This document shows positions 1-8,009 of a stretch of DNA of 64,000 nucleotides, in pieces; within the stretch, counting starts at the first letter, position 1; the number at the start of each line of letters is the position of its first letter. The DNA comes from JBDREC01 sp043820105 [NCBI: Pseudomonadota bacterium]. Its GTDB lineage: Bacteria; Bdellovibrionota_F; JAHFAK01. Position numbers and translations under genes: made by a program. The notes beneath the pieces were generated by a model. It saw only the letters and a program-made list of their open reading frames with translations, made no database searches and was not told where the DNA came from. Location: contig JBDREC010000102.1 in the NCBI GenBank assembly GCA_043820105.1, positions 15,053 through 79,052 of the forward strand, read 5' to 3'.

Positions 1-1
1 A

Positions 2-52
2 AAAAATAAAATTGCAAAAGAATTTGAAAACCTTAAGTGTGAAGTTGTCTGA
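2..52 (+). CDS. C-terminal end of an unidentified protein (partial)
   Basis: An open frame enters from the left edge and ends in TGA at 50-52. Its last residues, NKIAKEFENLKCEVV, have a Lys/Glu-rich, coding-like composition. It converges on tatC, whose stop is at 57, with only four bases between them. Too little is present to name a family. It is only a likely gene end, and the part outside the window would decide. Confidence 0.4.
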   Translation, partial: KNKIAKEFENLKCEVV

Positions 53-56
53 TTGT

Positions 57-851
57 TTATTCTTCTTTATTGCGATCAAATAAATAAGCAAATCCACAAG
101 ATGCAAAATAAAGAATAATTAATGGTACTGACATTAAGCACATGGTTCCAACGTCTGGAGGGGTTAAAATCGCTGCAACAGCAAAGGAGCCAATGATCGC
201 CCATCTCCAGGCTTTTAAAAATGTTTTAGCTCTTACAACTCCTGTTAAAGACAAAAAGGATATTACCAGAGGTGTTTCAAAAATAACTCCAAAACCAATC
301 AAGAGTTTGGTTGTCAGTGATAAATATTCTTTTATTGTTAAAATTGGTTTAATGTCTTCTGTTGCAAAGCTTAAGAAAAATTTAAAACCAAGTGGAAAAA
401 CAATAAAATAGCCAAACATGGCTCCACACATAAAAAAGAAAGATCCCATTATAATAAATGGAACAACATATTTTCTTTCATTTTTATAAAGACCAGGTGC
501 AACAAAGCCCCAGATTTGAGAGAAAATATAAGGGAAAGCTATAAAAAAGCCTGATAATATTCCTACTTTTAAATAAGTAATAAAGGGTTCAATTAGTCCT
601 GTGAAATGTAAATTGCCTTGTTTTGGTGGAAAAAGACCGATTATTGGCATCATTAATATATTAAAAATATTTTCTGCAAAATAATAAGAAAGAGCAAAAC
701 CGATGACAATTGCAATTACTATTCTAATAAGCCTTATTCGTAGTTCTTCTAGATGAGCCAAAAAAGGCATTTCTCTTTCTTGTGGCTTTGGAACTAGTTT
801 TTCTGGGGCTTTAATGCTTTCTGCTTGTTTATTTTTGCTTTTTTTTGTCAT
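57..851 (-). CDS. tatC: Sec-independent protein translocase TatC
   Basis: TatC is the polytopic inner-membrane receptor of the twin-arginine pathway, which exports folded proteins. After a Lys-rich N-terminal tail the protein has the family landmark FLAHLEELRIRLIR, then about six hydrophobic segments, including the FPYIFSQIWGFVAPGLYKNERKY loop region typical of TatC. It is about 264 residues, normal for the family. An ATG 24 bases further upstream (875) is also possible. Neither start has a good ribosome site, and I chose 851 because it overlaps tatA less. The gene overlaps the end of tatA by about 23 bases, so the two are probably translationally coupled. Confidence 0.93.
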   Translation of the reverse strand: MTKKSKNKQAESIKAPEKLVPKPQEREMPFLAHLEELRIRLIRIVIAIVIGFALSYYFAENIFNILMMPIIGLFPPKQGNLHFTGLIEPFITYLKVGILSGFFIAFPYIFSQIWGFVAPGLYKNERKYVVPFIIMGSFFFMCGAMFGYFIVFPLGFKFFLSFATEDIKPILTIKEYLSLTTKLLIGFGVIFETPLVISFLSLTGVVRAKTFLKAWRWAIIGSFAVAAILTPPDVGTMCLMSVPLIILYFASCGFAYLFDRNKEE

Positions 852-1128
852 TTTTATTATTAGTTTTCTTTTCATCTTTTTCAGCTAGTTTTTCAAGATC
901 ATCAAGAGTTGGAATGTTTTCTTTTAGCTGCTTTTTCACATCTTTAATTTCTGAGCTAACATCTTCAGTTGCTTCCATTAGATTTTCTTTAAAATCTCTT
1001 GTTGCGCCTTTTAGTTCTGCTAAAGCTTTTCCAAGGTTTCTAGCCAGGCCTGGAAGCTGTTTAGGGCCAAGGACAATTAGCACGATAATCAAAATGACAA
1101 TTAATTCTGTTGATCCTATTCCAAACAT
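829..1128 (-). CDS. tatA: TatA/TatB family translocase subunit
   Basis: This small single-span subunit forms the Tat pore with TatC. The sequence shows a short periplasmic start (MFGIGSTEL), one transmembrane helix at about residues 8-20, the Gly-Pro hinge at 21-22, an amphipathic helix (GLARNLGKALAELKG) and a charged Lys-rich tail. The LGPKQLP hinge is closer to TatB than to E. coli TatA. With only one A/B-type gene visible it may do both jobs. It is the first recognisable tat gene of the leftward operon and is followed at once by tatC. Confidence 0.88.
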   Translation of the reverse strand: MFGIGSTELIVILIIVLIVLGPKQLPGLARNLGKALAELKGATRDFKENLMEATEDVSSEIKDVKKQLKENIPTLDDLEKLAEKDEKKTNNKNDKKKQK

Positions 1129-1198
1129 AATTATATTCTATAATTGTGAAGTTACTATGCATTTATAGGCATTTTAATTTTATGGCAAGGAAATTTTT

Positions 1199-1351
1199 TT
1201 AGATATCTATTTCAAGGATTATTAAAGGTTTATCTTTTTCATTTTTATTATTAACAGGATTGCGAATATTATCATGAAGCGGTATTTGCACAAAAATATC
1301 TTTTGATTCTTTATTTTTTTTCATTTTATCTATCATATAAGGTCTTAACAT
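1199..1351 (-). CDS. Small hypothetical protein ahead of tatA (50 aa)
   Basis: A 50-codon reading frame begins MLRPYMIDKMKKNKESKD and ends in KPLIILEIDI. The ATG at 1351-1349 is preceded on the minus strand by AAGGGAAAATAAAA, a good ribosome site. It has no signal peptide or membrane span, is rich in Lys, Asn and Asp, and has a hydrophobic C-terminal strand. It sits 70 bases upstream of tatA on the same strand and could be the first gene of that operon. I do not recognise a family. Composition and the ribosome site make it likely to be real, but its function is unknown. Confidence 0.5.
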   Translation of the reverse strand: MLRPYMIDKMKKNKESKDIFVQIPLHDNIRNPVNNKNEKDKPLIILEIDI

Positions 1352-1373
1352 TTTTATTTTCCCTTTTTTGCAT

Positions 1374-1410
1374 TAAAAAAAACCCGTGAAAAGAATTAAC
1401 TTTTCACAGG
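1374..1410 (-). terminator. Rho-independent terminator, leftward
   Basis: An inverted repeat, GTGAAAAG / CTTTTCAC (1386-1393 with 1400-1407, loop AATTAA), is extended by two more C-G pairs. On the minus strand it is followed by a run of eight or more T. It ends leftward transcription and isolates the tat operon from whatever lies to the right. Confidence 0.8.
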
Positions 1411-1425
1411 CTTTAATAAAAGGCT

Positions 1426-1506
1426 TTAATCTTGTCGAACTAATATATATCCTATTGCAATTAGAGTGCCAAAGCGGTCTTTTAATATAAGTTGTTGAAA
1501 ACAAAC
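1426..1506 (-). pseudogene. Possible gene remnant ending at the terminator
   Basis: Reading leftward, an open frame ends ILKDRFGTLIAIGYILVRQD and then TAA at 1428-1426, only 16 bases before the strong leftward terminator. No start codon with a ribosome site is visible, and the frame is closed again near 1507-1509. The placement suggests the true 3' end of a lost gene whose body has been replaced by the HEPN/MNT pair to the right. The family is not recognised and confidence is low. Confidence 0.25.
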
Positions 1507-1680
1507 AAGTTAGGAAAGCCGAACTTAGTTGGCCTTACTTATTTTATGCTCATTTTATTCTCAATTCCAGAAGAAGTGGTCATTTTTTGCACTATTATTA
1601 GCATCAATTGTTCAATGCCTAATAACGCATATTTTTTTATCTTTACTTACTTATTTATTAAATTTATTATCCTTTGTGTT

Positions 1681-2076
1681 ATGAAAGACAAAACAAAAAC
1701 ATGGCTTGAACTTGCGCAAAATGATCTTGATTTCGCAAAAAGTATTTTTGATAGTAAAAAAAGATACTGCTATGTTGTACATTTTTGTCATCAATCGTTA
1801 GAAAAATTACTAAAGGCTATTATTCAAGAATATTCTGAAGAAACACCTAAAAGAACTCATAATTTTAAAACATTATGGGAACAAGCTCAAATACCGTTAA
1901 CAGAGAGACAGAAGCTTCAGCTTCTTGAAATCATGCCGCATTATATTGGAACAAAATACCCTGAAGATATTCGTCAATTGCACAAAATCTACACAAAAAA
2001 ATATGTCGAAAAATTATTAATAAATACTATGGAACTTTTCAAATGGCTAAAAAAATATCTTCAATTAAAAAAATAA
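1681..2076 (+). CDS. HEPN domain toxin of a HEPN/MNT pair
   Basis: This 131-residue, mostly helical protein has the HEPN pattern HFCHQSLEKLLKAII (about residues 34-48) followed by a TPKRTHNFKTLWEQA segment. HEPN proteins of this kind are RNases or RNA-binding toxins neutralised by AMPylation from a partner MNT enzyme. R28 and H34 may form the R-x(4-6)-H catalytic motif. The frame is open further upstream, but that extension is hydrophobic and unlike HEPN, so I chose the ATG at 1681. No strong ribosome site is visible. It overlaps the MNT gene by 34 bases, the usual arrangement. Confidence 0.85.
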   Translation: MKDKTKTWLELAQNDLDFAKSIFDSKKRYCYVVHFCHQSLEKLLKAIIQEYSEETPKRTHNFKTLWEQAQIPLTERQKLQLLEIMPHYIGTKYPEDIRQLHKIYTKKYVEKLLINTMELFKWLKKYLQLKK

Positions 2077-2381
2077 TAAAAGTATACATTGAAATACTAA
2101 AGTCCAAAGGAATACATGTGGAAACAGTTATTTTATATGGCTCTCAGGCTACAGGATTTGCAAATGACGACAGTGATATTGATATAATTATAATATCTGA
2201 CGACTTAAAACTTATCAGTTTCCCTGAAAGATTGGGTTTTTTATCGCAGGCAACATTAAACATACCTGAACCACTGGAAGTAATAGGCTATACACGTGAC
2301 GAAGTTAAAAATAAAAATGGGAAGAGTGTTTTTTGGGATGAAATTTGTTCAAAAGGCAAAATTATTTATACCGCTGCTTAA
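2043..2381 (+). CDS. MNT-type nucleotidyltransferase antitoxin
   Basis: A minimal nucleotidyltransferase of 112 residues. The catalytic G-S-x10-D-x-D motif is intact (G33, S34, D45, D47), in the context LYGSQATGFANDDSDIDI. In characterised HEPN/MNT modules the MNT protein adds AMP to a tyrosine of the HEPN toxin and so inactivates it. The start lies inside the HEPN gene, so translation is probably coupled. Both active-site signatures are present, so the module looks functional. Confidence 0.88.
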   Translation: MAKKISSIKKIIKVYIEILKSKGIHVETVILYGSQATGFANDDSDIDIIIISDDLKLISFPERLGFLSQATLNIPEPLEVIGYTRDEVKNKNGKSVFWDEICSKGKIIYTAA

Positions 2382-2503
2382 TCCATCGAGTTTTCCTGTC
2401 ATTTTCAAATAAAAAACAAAAAATACGATAACTTTTTTACTTTACTAAAACTTCCTTTAAATGTTATTATCTCCGTTCGATTGATGTATAAGAAAGGTTT
2501 ATA

Positions 2504-3370
2504 ATGAAGGTTTTCAGAAATGAGGCAGGACTTGCTTACCATGTTCCTGTAGCAAAATCGAGCTTGAATCCAAATCTCCTGACATGCGGATCGCCGGAGC
2601 GGGTTTTGGAACTTGGATCTATGTTAAAGAACAAAAAAGTGTTGACTGAAAACAGGGGCCTGCCCGTTGTGAACGGAGAATATGAAGGACTCCCAATAAC
2701 AGTTTTTTGCACAGGCATGGGTCCTGCTACAACTTCGATTGTAATTCCAGAAATAATTGATAGCATTGATTTTTCTATTTCAAATACAGCTAACATTATA
2801 AGGCTTGGGACATCTGGATCAATGCAAGATCATGTAAAGCCATGTGATATAGTAGTTTCTTCAGCTTCAATTAGAGATGAAGGAACTTCTGATAAAATTA
2901 TTGGAAAAGAATTTCCAGCTGTTTCAGATATAAAGCTTTCATTATCTTTAATGGCAGCTGGCGAAAAAAATGGTTTAGAAACAAATAAAACACTTTGGCT
3001 TGGAACAACACATGTAAAAGATGAACTTTACTTTACTGAAAATCCCGAAAACTCTCCTATTAAAAATCAGAGAGTTGAAGCCCTTGATTCATTTAAAAAA
3101 CTTGGTTGCCTAGCAACAGAGATGGAACTTTCGCCAATGATTCTTATCGCCAATTATTATAATGAATTTTTTCGAAAAAATGGTGAAGATAAAAAAGTGA
3201 ATGTATCAGGTGCTTTTTTAGTAATCTCTGGAAACCATGGTACTGATTCTGAAACAACACAATTCCAAAAATGCAACCCATCTCTTTTACTTGAACTAGG
3301 TCTTGATGCTTTAAAAATCTATAGAGAAAATAATATTACTAATTACGAAAATATCCTTAAAAATATCTAA
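2504..3370 (+). CDS. Nucleoside (uridine-type) phosphorylase family protein
   Basis: Member of the NP-I phosphorylase superfamily, closest by eye to uridine phosphorylase. The phosphate-site segment GSPERV is at residues 29-34. It is followed by GMGPATTSI, the RLGTSGSMQDHVKPCDIVV block and the nucleoside-binding ATEMELSPM segment. Such enzymes split nucleosides with phosphate to give the base and ribose-1-phosphate. At 288 residues it is slightly longer than E. coli Udp, with a longer insert before the EME segment, so substrate preference is open. The ribosome site AGAAAGG (2491-2497) fixes the ATG. Together with codA downstream it hints at pyrimidine or purine salvage. Confidence 0.8.
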   Translation: MKVFRNEAGLAYHVPVAKSSLNPNLLTCGSPERVLELGSMLKNKKVLTENRGLPVVNGEYEGLPITVFCTGMGPATTSIVIPEIIDSIDFSISNTANIIRLGTSGSMQDHVKPCDIVVSSASIRDEGTSDKIIGKEFPAVSDIKLSLSLMAAGEKNGLETNKTLWLGTTHVKDELYFTENPENSPIKNQRVEALDSFKKLGCLATEMELSPMILIANYYNEFFRKNGEDKKVNVSGAFLVISGNHGTDSETTQFQKCNPSLLLELGLDALKIYRENNITNYENILKNI

Positions 3371-3411
3371 AAGTGAGTGAATTGTTTTTTATAAAACTCG
3401 CTAGCTTCTCT

Positions 3412-3777
3412 TTAGTATTTATTACTAATAACAAAAAGGGCTGCCATTAGCTTACAAGTTGCATTTTGGCTTGCTACTTGGCTACCTTTTTGTGCAAGTG
3501 AATTGTTTTCACATACCTTTGTTAATTCTTCATAAATCATTTGAAGTTCAACATTTTCTGAAAATGTTTTTGAACATATTGTCGATGCTTCATCTATTTT
3601 CTCACGCTTAAGTGAAAAAGGTGCTTCAATATTAGAAGCTTCTACTATAGCTGCGTGGCATGTACTTCCACCAAGATCAAGAATTTTAGCAATTGGATCA
3701 GAAATAGGGTTTTCAGCAAATGCCATAGACATGGTAATAATACTAAAAACACCAATCAAACATAATAATTTTTTCAT
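3412..3777 (-). CDS. Small secreted Cys-containing protein
   Basis: A 121-residue protein with a clear signal peptide (MKKLLCLIGVFSIITMSMAFA, cleavage after about residue 21). The mature part is helical and contains four cysteines (in STC, TIC, KVC and ATC), which could form two disulfides in the periplasm. The ribosome site AAAGGAAAAG precedes the ATG. It stands alone between two rightward genes, and I do not recognise a family. It resembles the other small exported unknowns of this window only in general style. Confidence 0.7.
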   Translation of the reverse strand: MKKLLCLIGVFSIITMSMAFAENPISDPIAKILDLGGSTCHAAIVEASNIEAPFSLKREKIDEASTICSKTFSENVELQMIYEELTKVCENNSLAQKGSQVASQNATCKLMAALFVISNKY

Positions 3778-4067
3778 AGTACTTTTCCTTTAAATAATTA
3801 ATCTAAACTTAATAAAAAACCATAAGCTTAGTGTTAATTCTTACTCAAGATTCATTCCAAGTGCTGTTTATTTCTTTTTGGTCCATATTTTCATTAACTT
3901 ACATGTTGCGAAATTTTGTTATAAACTAAAAAAAACCAATAGTGCACAAAACAAAAAGGCCAAGTGTCCCTACCTTGTCTCTATTTTTATCATCTTTTTT
4001 TAATTGCTATCTTTAGCATCAATGCTATTATCTGGAGTCCGTTAACAAAGGATTTAAGGTGCGGACC

Positions 4068-5339
4068 ATGTCTTTATTAATTAAAAACGCCAAGATTTAT
4101 AAGTCTGATAAATTTCAAGATATTTATATTGAAAATAATACGTTCAAAGAAATATCGGATAAAATAGATGTTAAAGCAGACTTTAACATTGATGCTGATG
4201 GAAATTTAGTTAGTCCTCCATTTTTGGAATCTCACATTCACCTTGATGCAGTTTTCACATGTGGTGATCCTCGCTTTAATGAATCTGGCTCCTTAATTGA
4301 AGGAATAAATATTTGGAAGGAAAAAAAGCCTTCTTTAACAATTGAAGATATTAAATCAAGAGCAACAAAAGCTTTAAAGTGGCAACTAGCAAATGGTATT
4401 TTGCATGTTAGAACACATGCTGATATTTGTGACCCTGAATTAAAAGCCATTAAAGCATTAACTGAAATCCGTGACAAGTGGAAGGACCTCATTAAAATTG
4501 AAATAGTTGCATTTCCTCAAGATGGAATTTATGCAAGCCATAATGGTGAAGAACAAATGGAAAAAGCAATGAAACTGGGTGCTGACATTGTTGGTGGAAT
4601 TCCTCATCATGAAATGACTCGAGAAGATGGCATTAAAGACATTGAATTTGCCTTTGAACTGGCCAAAAAATTTAATAAAAAATTAGATTTTCATGCAGAT
4701 GAAACAGATGACGAGCAATCACGATTTACTGAAACTATTGCAGCTAATGCTATCAAATATGAAATGTTTGAAAAAGTTTCGGTTAGCCACGCAACTGCAA
4801 TGCATTCTTATAATAATGCCTATGCTTTTAAGCTTATGGGTTATTTGAAAAAATCTCGAATAAATTTTATAACAAATCCTCTTACAAATATCACTCTTCA
4901 AGGCAGGTTTGATTCATATCCAATTCGAAGAGGTTTAACTAGAGTTAAAGAGCTTAATGAAAATGGAATTAATGTTTCTGTTGGTTATGATTGTATTTTA
5001 GATCCATGGTATCCACTCGGTGATGGAAACATGATAAATGCTCTTTCAATGATGCTTCATGCATGCCTTATGACAGGACGTGATGATTTAAAAAATGCTC
5101 TTGATTTTATAACATATAATGGTGCAAAGACTTTTAATTTACCTGAAAATAATTATGGAATCGCTGAAGGGAAACTTGCAAATATTTTAATCTTTGATAA
5201 AAATGATCCTGTCTCAATCTTAAGAAGACCAAGTCTTCCTCTTTACGTTATAAGCAATGGCAAACTCGCTGCTAAAAATGTTATGGAACTTGGCAAAATT
5301 ATTATTAATGAAAAAGAAGAAAAAATAGATTTTAAATAA
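4068..5339 (+). CDS. codA: Cytosine deaminase family amidohydrolase
   Basis: Strong match to E. coli CodA along its whole length (423 residues). It converts cytosine to uracil or, in relatives, deaminates isoguanine, using a metal in an amidohydrolase barrel. Metal and catalytic residues are visible: H56 and H58 in ESHIHLD, HADETDDEQSRF, SHATAMHS and D308. VAFPQDGI supplies the substrate glutamine. One active-site change stands out: the GHDD of E. coli (D313-D314) is GYDC here, so the residue next to the metal aspartate is Cys309. A GTG at 4059 is possible, but AAGG at 4056-4059 is well placed for the ATG at 4068. rimO follows after three bases. Confidence 0.88.
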   Translation: MSLLIKNAKIYKSDKFQDIYIENNTFKEISDKIDVKADFNIDADGNLVSPPFLESHIHLDAVFTCGDPRFNESGSLIEGINIWKEKKPSLTIEDIKSRATKALKWQLANGILHVRTHADICDPELKAIKALTEIRDKWKDLIKIEIVAFPQDGIYASHNGEEQMEKAMKLGADIVGGIPHHEMTREDGIKDIEFAFELAKKFNKKLDFHADETDDEQSRFTETIAANAIKYEMFEKVSVSHATAMHSYNNAYAFKLMGYLKKSRINFITNPLTNITLQGRFDSYPIRRGLTRVKELNENGINVSVGYDCILDPWYPLGDGNMINALSMMLHACLMTGRDDLKNALDFITYNGAKTFNLPENNYGIAEGKLANILIFDKNDPVSILRRPSLPLYVISNGKLAAKNVMELGKIIINEKEEKIDFK

Positions 5340-5342
5340 ATT

Positions 5343-6688
5343 ATGAAAAAGCAAAAATCCTTTTCTATTATTAGCCTGGGCTGTCCTAAAAACCTGGTTG
5401 ACTCAGAAGTTATGGTTGGAATAATGATGACTTCAGGTTATATCCTTGATCCAGAGTCCGAAAATGCGGACATTGTAATTATAAACACTTGTTCGTTTAT
5501 TGATAAGGCTGAAAATGAAGCCCGAAATATTATTGATGAATTCTGCGAATCAAAAAGAAACAAACAAATTGAAAAGCTGATTGTTACTGGATGCTTTCCT
5601 CAAAAGTATATTGATAAAATTGAAACAATGTATCCTGATGTTGATCTATTTTGTGGAACATCTAACTTCGAAAAAATAAGTGAGCTAATTGAAACTCAGA
5701 ATTCGATTAAAAATATAGATAACGATCCACAATATTTATATGACCACACTACTCCAAGATTAAATACTCTGCCTCCACATACTGCTTATTTAAAAATATC
5801 TGAGGGTTGTTCTAGGAAGTGTAGCTTTTGCATTATCCCACAACTTCGGGGAAAACTTAGATCAAGAACCATTGATTCAATTTGCACAGAAGCACAAAAT
5901 TTAGCCAATATTGGAGTTAAAGAACTAAATCTCATTTCCCAAGAAAGCAATCTTTACGGGGCTGACTTAAAAGATAAAAATCAAAACCTCCTAGAGTTAC
6001 TAAAAAAACTCTCTACAATAGACTCTATAGAATGGATTCGCCTCTTTATCTTTATCCTAATCTTAATCTTAATCCAGAATTCATAGACTTCATTGGTACA
6101 AATGACAAAATTGTAAAATACCTAGACATCCCCTTTCAACACATAAGCGACCCAATTCTCAAGTCAATGAAACGTGGTCATGACTCCAAGTTCATAACTG
6201 AATTAATTCAAAATCTAAAATCTAAAATCCAAAATCTCTTCCTAAGAACCTCTGTTATCGTCGGCTTCCCTGGCGAGACAGATGACGACTTTAATAAGCT
6301 ATATAATTTTATCAAAGAACACGAATTTGACCATCTTGGCGTTTTTGAATACTCAGACGAAAAAATGGCAGCGTCTTATAATCTTAAAAACAAACTAGAT
6401 CCCAAAATCATCAACCAAAGATATCACAAGCTAATGTCTTTGCAGCAAGAAATTATTTCAAAGAAAAATATGGAACTGATAGGAATGCAGTTTCAAGCTG
6501 TGGTAGAAGGATTTGACAACAATCAATTCTTTGGTAGAATCTCAGGACAAGCCTTTGAGATAGATGGAATTACATATTTTGAAAATAATAATCTTGCAAT
6601 TGGTGATTTTATTGATATAAAAATAACAAGTGCAAATATCTATGATTTTTATGCAAAAAAAATTAACTTAGCCAGGGTAAAACTTTGA
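5343..6688 (+). pseudogene. rimO: rimO, ribosomal protein S12 methylthiotransferase, interrupted by a frameshift
   Basis: RimO is a radical-SAM enzyme with two iron-sulfur clusters that methylthiolates an aspartate of ribosomal protein S12. The first frame (5343-6086) holds the UPF0004 cysteines (SLGCPKN, INTCSF, VTGCFP) and the radical-SAM motif CSRKCSFC. The second (read from about 6045 to 6688) holds KYLDIPFQHISDPILKSMKRG, the rest of the barrel and the TRAM domain. The join is exact in protein terms: EWIR in frame 1 must continue as LLYLYP in frame 2. One missing base near 6042-6047 therefore splits a normal gene of about 448 codons. There is no classical slippery heptamer. Either the gene is damaged or the sequence has an error here. 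Confidence 0.9.
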
Positions 6689-6761
6689 AAACAAATTATA
6701 GTTACTGCAATTCAGGCACTACGGTTGCATCTTCGTCATGCAGCACGGGAACCGAGGGATA

Positions 6762-7460
6762 TTAAAAAATTTGGTGTGCTTTAGGAATTTCATAAATCGG
6801 CTCAAAGGCAATCTTTGCCATTCCAATTTGTTCAAAATAATAACAAAATTCTGAAATTGTCATTTTTATTAATAGTTCAGGATGGTGTGGGTCACTAATC
6901 AAAATTGGTCTTTCTAGGCTTAGATCAACCACAACAGAATAAATATGAGACTCATATATATGAAAATTTCCACCAGAAACGTATAAACCTTGCTCTAGTT
7001 CGTACCTAGTATCAGTCCTGGCTATTAATATAGTATTTTGCAGAAAATTACTTTTTCTATCAAGCATTCCTTTTACTGTATTCCACGCGACTTCTTCACT
7101 TCCCTTGTATAACCACTCATTTTGGAAATAAGGGATCTCAACAAAGTCTATTGTTTCTCCGAATGGCCCTAGAATTAAACCTAAGTAATTAATTGGATCA
7201 CCACCTCTTAAAGATTCCCTGGAACTTCGCCTAAAACCATGAAAAATATCTCTTAATTTTCCAGCTGCAATTTCAATTATTAAATCTTCTAATGAACCAT
7301 TTATTGGTCTTACCAAATATTGCTTATCAGGCGGCATTTTTTTGTAACTTCTAATCCAAGTTTCAGGCTCTGTAACAATAATTGTTTTTTCAGGCATTCC
7401 TAAGAATGTAACGGCCCAAACACCATCACTTAAAATTTTAACTGTTGCATTAAATATCAT
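6762..7460 (-). CDS. Calpain-like (C2 peptidase) protein lacking the cysteine half
   Basis: The 232 residues read like the second catalytic subdomain of calpain-type proteases. There is a VKILSDGVWAVTF strand, an IIEIAAGKLRD helix (compare LLEKAYAKL), RGGDPINYLGLILG (compare the GG...LTG loop), ESHIYSVVVD (the catalytic histidine strand) and ILISDPHHPELLIKMTISEF. The subdomain that would carry the catalytic cysteine is absent. The upstream frame is closed by a stop, and no convincing Cys box is seen in the 260 bases before it. It has no signal peptide. This may be a decayed gene, or a free-standing inactive domain. The family call rests on pattern only. Confidence 0.4.
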   Translation of the reverse strand: MIFNATVKILSDGVWAVTFLGMPEKTIIVTEPETWIRSYKKMPPDKQYLVRPINGSLEDLIIEIAAGKLRDIFHGFRRSSRESLRGGDPINYLGLILGPFGETIDFVEIPYFQNEWLYKGSEEVAWNTVKGMLDRKSNFLQNTILIARTDTRYELEQGLYVSGGNFHIYESHIYSVVVDLSLERPILISDPHHPELLIKMTISEFCYYFEQIGMAKIAFEPIYEIPKAHQIF

Positions 7461-7680
7461 TTGGAAAAATATTAAAAGAAAATAAAAAGATGATTAAAAA
7501 AAACTTAAGATTTAAACTTCTGCTATATCTAGAAATCATGACAACCCCTGCAGGATAAATTAATAAAACAATAACTATCCCACGAGATTTATTTCCACAT
7601 AATATCATCTCGTTAACATTTGTAAGCAAGTTAGCATCTGTTTTGCATAAGGAAAACATTATGTAACAAACAGCACATTG

Positions 7681-7703
7681 TGACATTGTCATTGACAATG
7701 TCA
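7681..7703. promoter_or_regulatory. Perfect palindrome, likely antitoxin operator
   Basis: TGACATTGTC, ATT, GACAATGTCA: two perfect 10-base arms around a 3-base centre. It overlaps the -35 box of the toxin-antitoxin promoter just downstream, the usual place for an autorepressor. The HTH antitoxin encoded at 7978-8349 is the obvious candidate to bind it. Confidence 0.75.
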
Positions 7704-7720
7704 TTTGCTTTTGATACAAT
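7692..7720 (+). promoter_or_regulatory. Sigma-70 promoter of the toxin-antitoxin locus
   Basis: A consensus TTGACA (7692-7697), a 17-base spacer and TACAAT (7715-7720). The palindromic operator covers the -35 box. Transcription would begin near 7727, leaving almost no leader before the TTG start at 7733. Confidence 0.7.
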
Positions 7721-7732
7721 TAGGAGGAACTC

Positions 7733-8009
7733 TTGTGGGAAATTAAAATATGCCCTAAATGTAAAAAACTATTTAGAAATTTACCCAATAAAATTCAGAT
7801 AACTGCATCGGTTTTGATAAAAGATATGAAATACAGTGGTCCTGTTAAAGGGAAACTGGAGTAACTTTGGGAAACTTAATAAAAACAAATATCATTGCCA
7901 CTTAAAAAAAGGGAAGCCAACTTATGTATTGTGTTGGCGTGTTTTATGTAAACAGAAAAAAATAATTGAGGTATATTATGTCGGAACTCATGAAAAAGCC
8001 CCATATTAG
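7733..8009 (+). pseudogene. HigB/RelE-like toxin gene with a +1 frameshift
   Basis: A strong ribosome site (AGGAGG, 7722-7727) precedes TTG. Frame 1 reads WEIKICPKCKKLFRNLPNK, then a segment ending GPVKG, and stops at 7862-7864. One base over, the frame continues GNWSNFGKLNKNKYHCHL and KKGKPTYVLCWRVL, ending in EVYYVGTHEKAPY and TAG at 8007-8009. Joined, this is a complete 90-residue RelE/HigB-superfamily mRNA interferase of the KYHCHLKKGKPTYV...GTHEKAPY type, broken by one extra base in the AAAGGGAAA stretch near 7848-7853. The HTH antitoxin overlaps its 3' end by 32 bases. As read, the toxin cannot be made. Loss of the toxin with the antitoxin kept is a common decay route, but a sequencing error would look the same. 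Confidence 0.8.

Noticed and set aside
1501-1560. Integron-like attC recombination site
   Set aside because: GTTAGG and similar words occur, but the full R''/R' pair arrangement and long imperfect palindrome are missing, and no integrase is near.
1578-1590. Sigma-54-like sequence (GTGGTCATTTTTTGCAC) ahead of the HEPN gene
   Set aside because: Only nine bases separate GG and GC. Sigma-54 requires ten, and the gene is not of the exported class.
6032-6086. Programmed ribosomal frameshift in rimO
   Set aside because: No slippery heptamer or stimulatory hairpin is visible at the junction, and rimO is not known to use frameshifting.
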